Part shown: piece by piece, positions 5,782 to 6,093 of the stretch
How positions within the stretch are numbered: the stretch's first letter is position 1
Layout: the number at the start of each line of letters is the position of its first letter
Program-made: the position numbers and the translations under genes
Source: Flavobacteriaceae bacterium
Lineage (GTDB): Bacteria; Bacteroidota; Bacteroidia; Flavobacteriales; Flavobacteriaceae
Direction of reading: 5' to 3'
DNA: 6,093 nucleotides
Assembly: GCA_023145595.1 (NCBI GenBank)
Contig: JAGLDM010000188.1
Location: 1-6,093 of the forward strand
The notes under the pieces: generated by a model
Told to the model about the DNA's origin: nothing
Seen by the model: only the letters and a program-made list of their open reading frames with translations
The model's database searches: none

Positions 5782-6093
5782 CTATGCGTACTGTGCTGAA
5801 ACTTCTTTTGCTACTTTTACCAAAACATCAGTTGCTTCATCCGTTAATTTTCCAGATTTTAAAATATCTAAAATATCTCTATGTTTTGCATTTAAATACT
5901 CTAAGTAATTTATTTCAAATTCTTTAACTTTTTCAACAGGAACATCTTTCAATAAGTTTTTAGATCCTGCATAAATAATTGCAATTTGATCTTCAACTGT
6001 AAACGGACTTGCTTGTGCTTGTTTCAAAATTTCAACATTACGTTGTCCTTTAGAAATTACATTCATTGTTGCAGCATCTAAATCAGAACCAAA
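5782..6093 (-). CDS. atpA: F1Fo ATP synthase subunit alpha, C-terminal part only
   Basis: The frame is open from the right window edge to TAG at 5782-5784, giving 103 residues: FGSDLDAAT at the edge, then the C-terminal helical domain with VEDQIAIIYAG, EYLNAKHRDIL and VAKEVSAQYA at the end. An alpha subunit has about 510-525 residues, so only the last fifth is here; the P-loop and nucleotide-binding domain lie beyond base 6093. The ATG at 6066-6064 is an internal methionine, not the start, because clear alpha sequence continues before it. Alpha forms the non-catalytic sites of the alpha3-beta3 hexamer that surrounds the gamma shaft encoded by the next gene. The 86-bp gap to atpG is longer than usual and is mostly an inverted repeat. 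Confidence 0.97.
   Translation of the reverse strand, partial: FGSDLDAATMNVISKGQRNVEILKQAQASPFTVEDQIAIIYAGSKNLLKDVPVEKVKEFEINYLEYLNAKHRDILDILKSGKLTDEATDVLVKVAKEVSAQYA

Noticed and set aside
5625..5927. Plus-strand open frame of 100 codons
   Set aside because: It runs antisense to atpG and atpA and owes its length to the REP-like pair, giving the familiar spurious LRRQES / IPAFAGMT peptides.

Overview
The window is low in G+C and its genes lie almost entirely on the minus strand. Gene content, protein sequences, the lack of Shine-Dalgarno sites and the gene order (atpA-atpG not followed by atpD) all fit a member of the Flavobacteriaceae (Bacteroidota), probably marine. The genus cannot be fixed from this piece.

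Read in the direction of transcription (right to left), the window opens with the 3' end of atpA (F1 ATP synthase alpha). A 72-bp inverted pair of REP-like palindromes fills most of the atpA-atpG gap, and atpG (gamma subunit) follows. The end of atpG overlaps a 53-bp tandem repeat of about 2.4 copies that has copied the last codons and stop of atpG downstream. Beyond it lies a decayed, truncated N-terminal fragment of an IS4-like transposase on the plus strand. So atpG has repetitive or mobile DNA on both sides.

Next comes a housekeeping cluster on the minus strand: a HupE/UreJ-family membrane protein, a dCMP-deaminase-family zinc enzyme, an S41 (C-terminal processing) peptidase whose start overlaps the end of the deaminase gene by 11 bp, and a UDP-2,3-diacylglucosamine diphosphatase (LpxH) of lipid A synthesis. 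After a 111-bp gap with a 13-bp homopolymer, the window ends inside a MoxR-family AAA+ ATPase gene, whose last codons lie beyond base 1.

The genes cover energy conversion (atpA/atpG), nucleotide metabolism (deaminase), envelope proteolysis (S41), outer-membrane lipid synthesis (LpxH) and a chaperone-like ATPase (MoxR). They look like neighbours or co-transcribed housekeeping genes, not one pathway. I found no defence system, CRISPR array, tRNA, rRNA or clearly new system. The features most worth a second look are the repeats around atpG and the transposase remnant.
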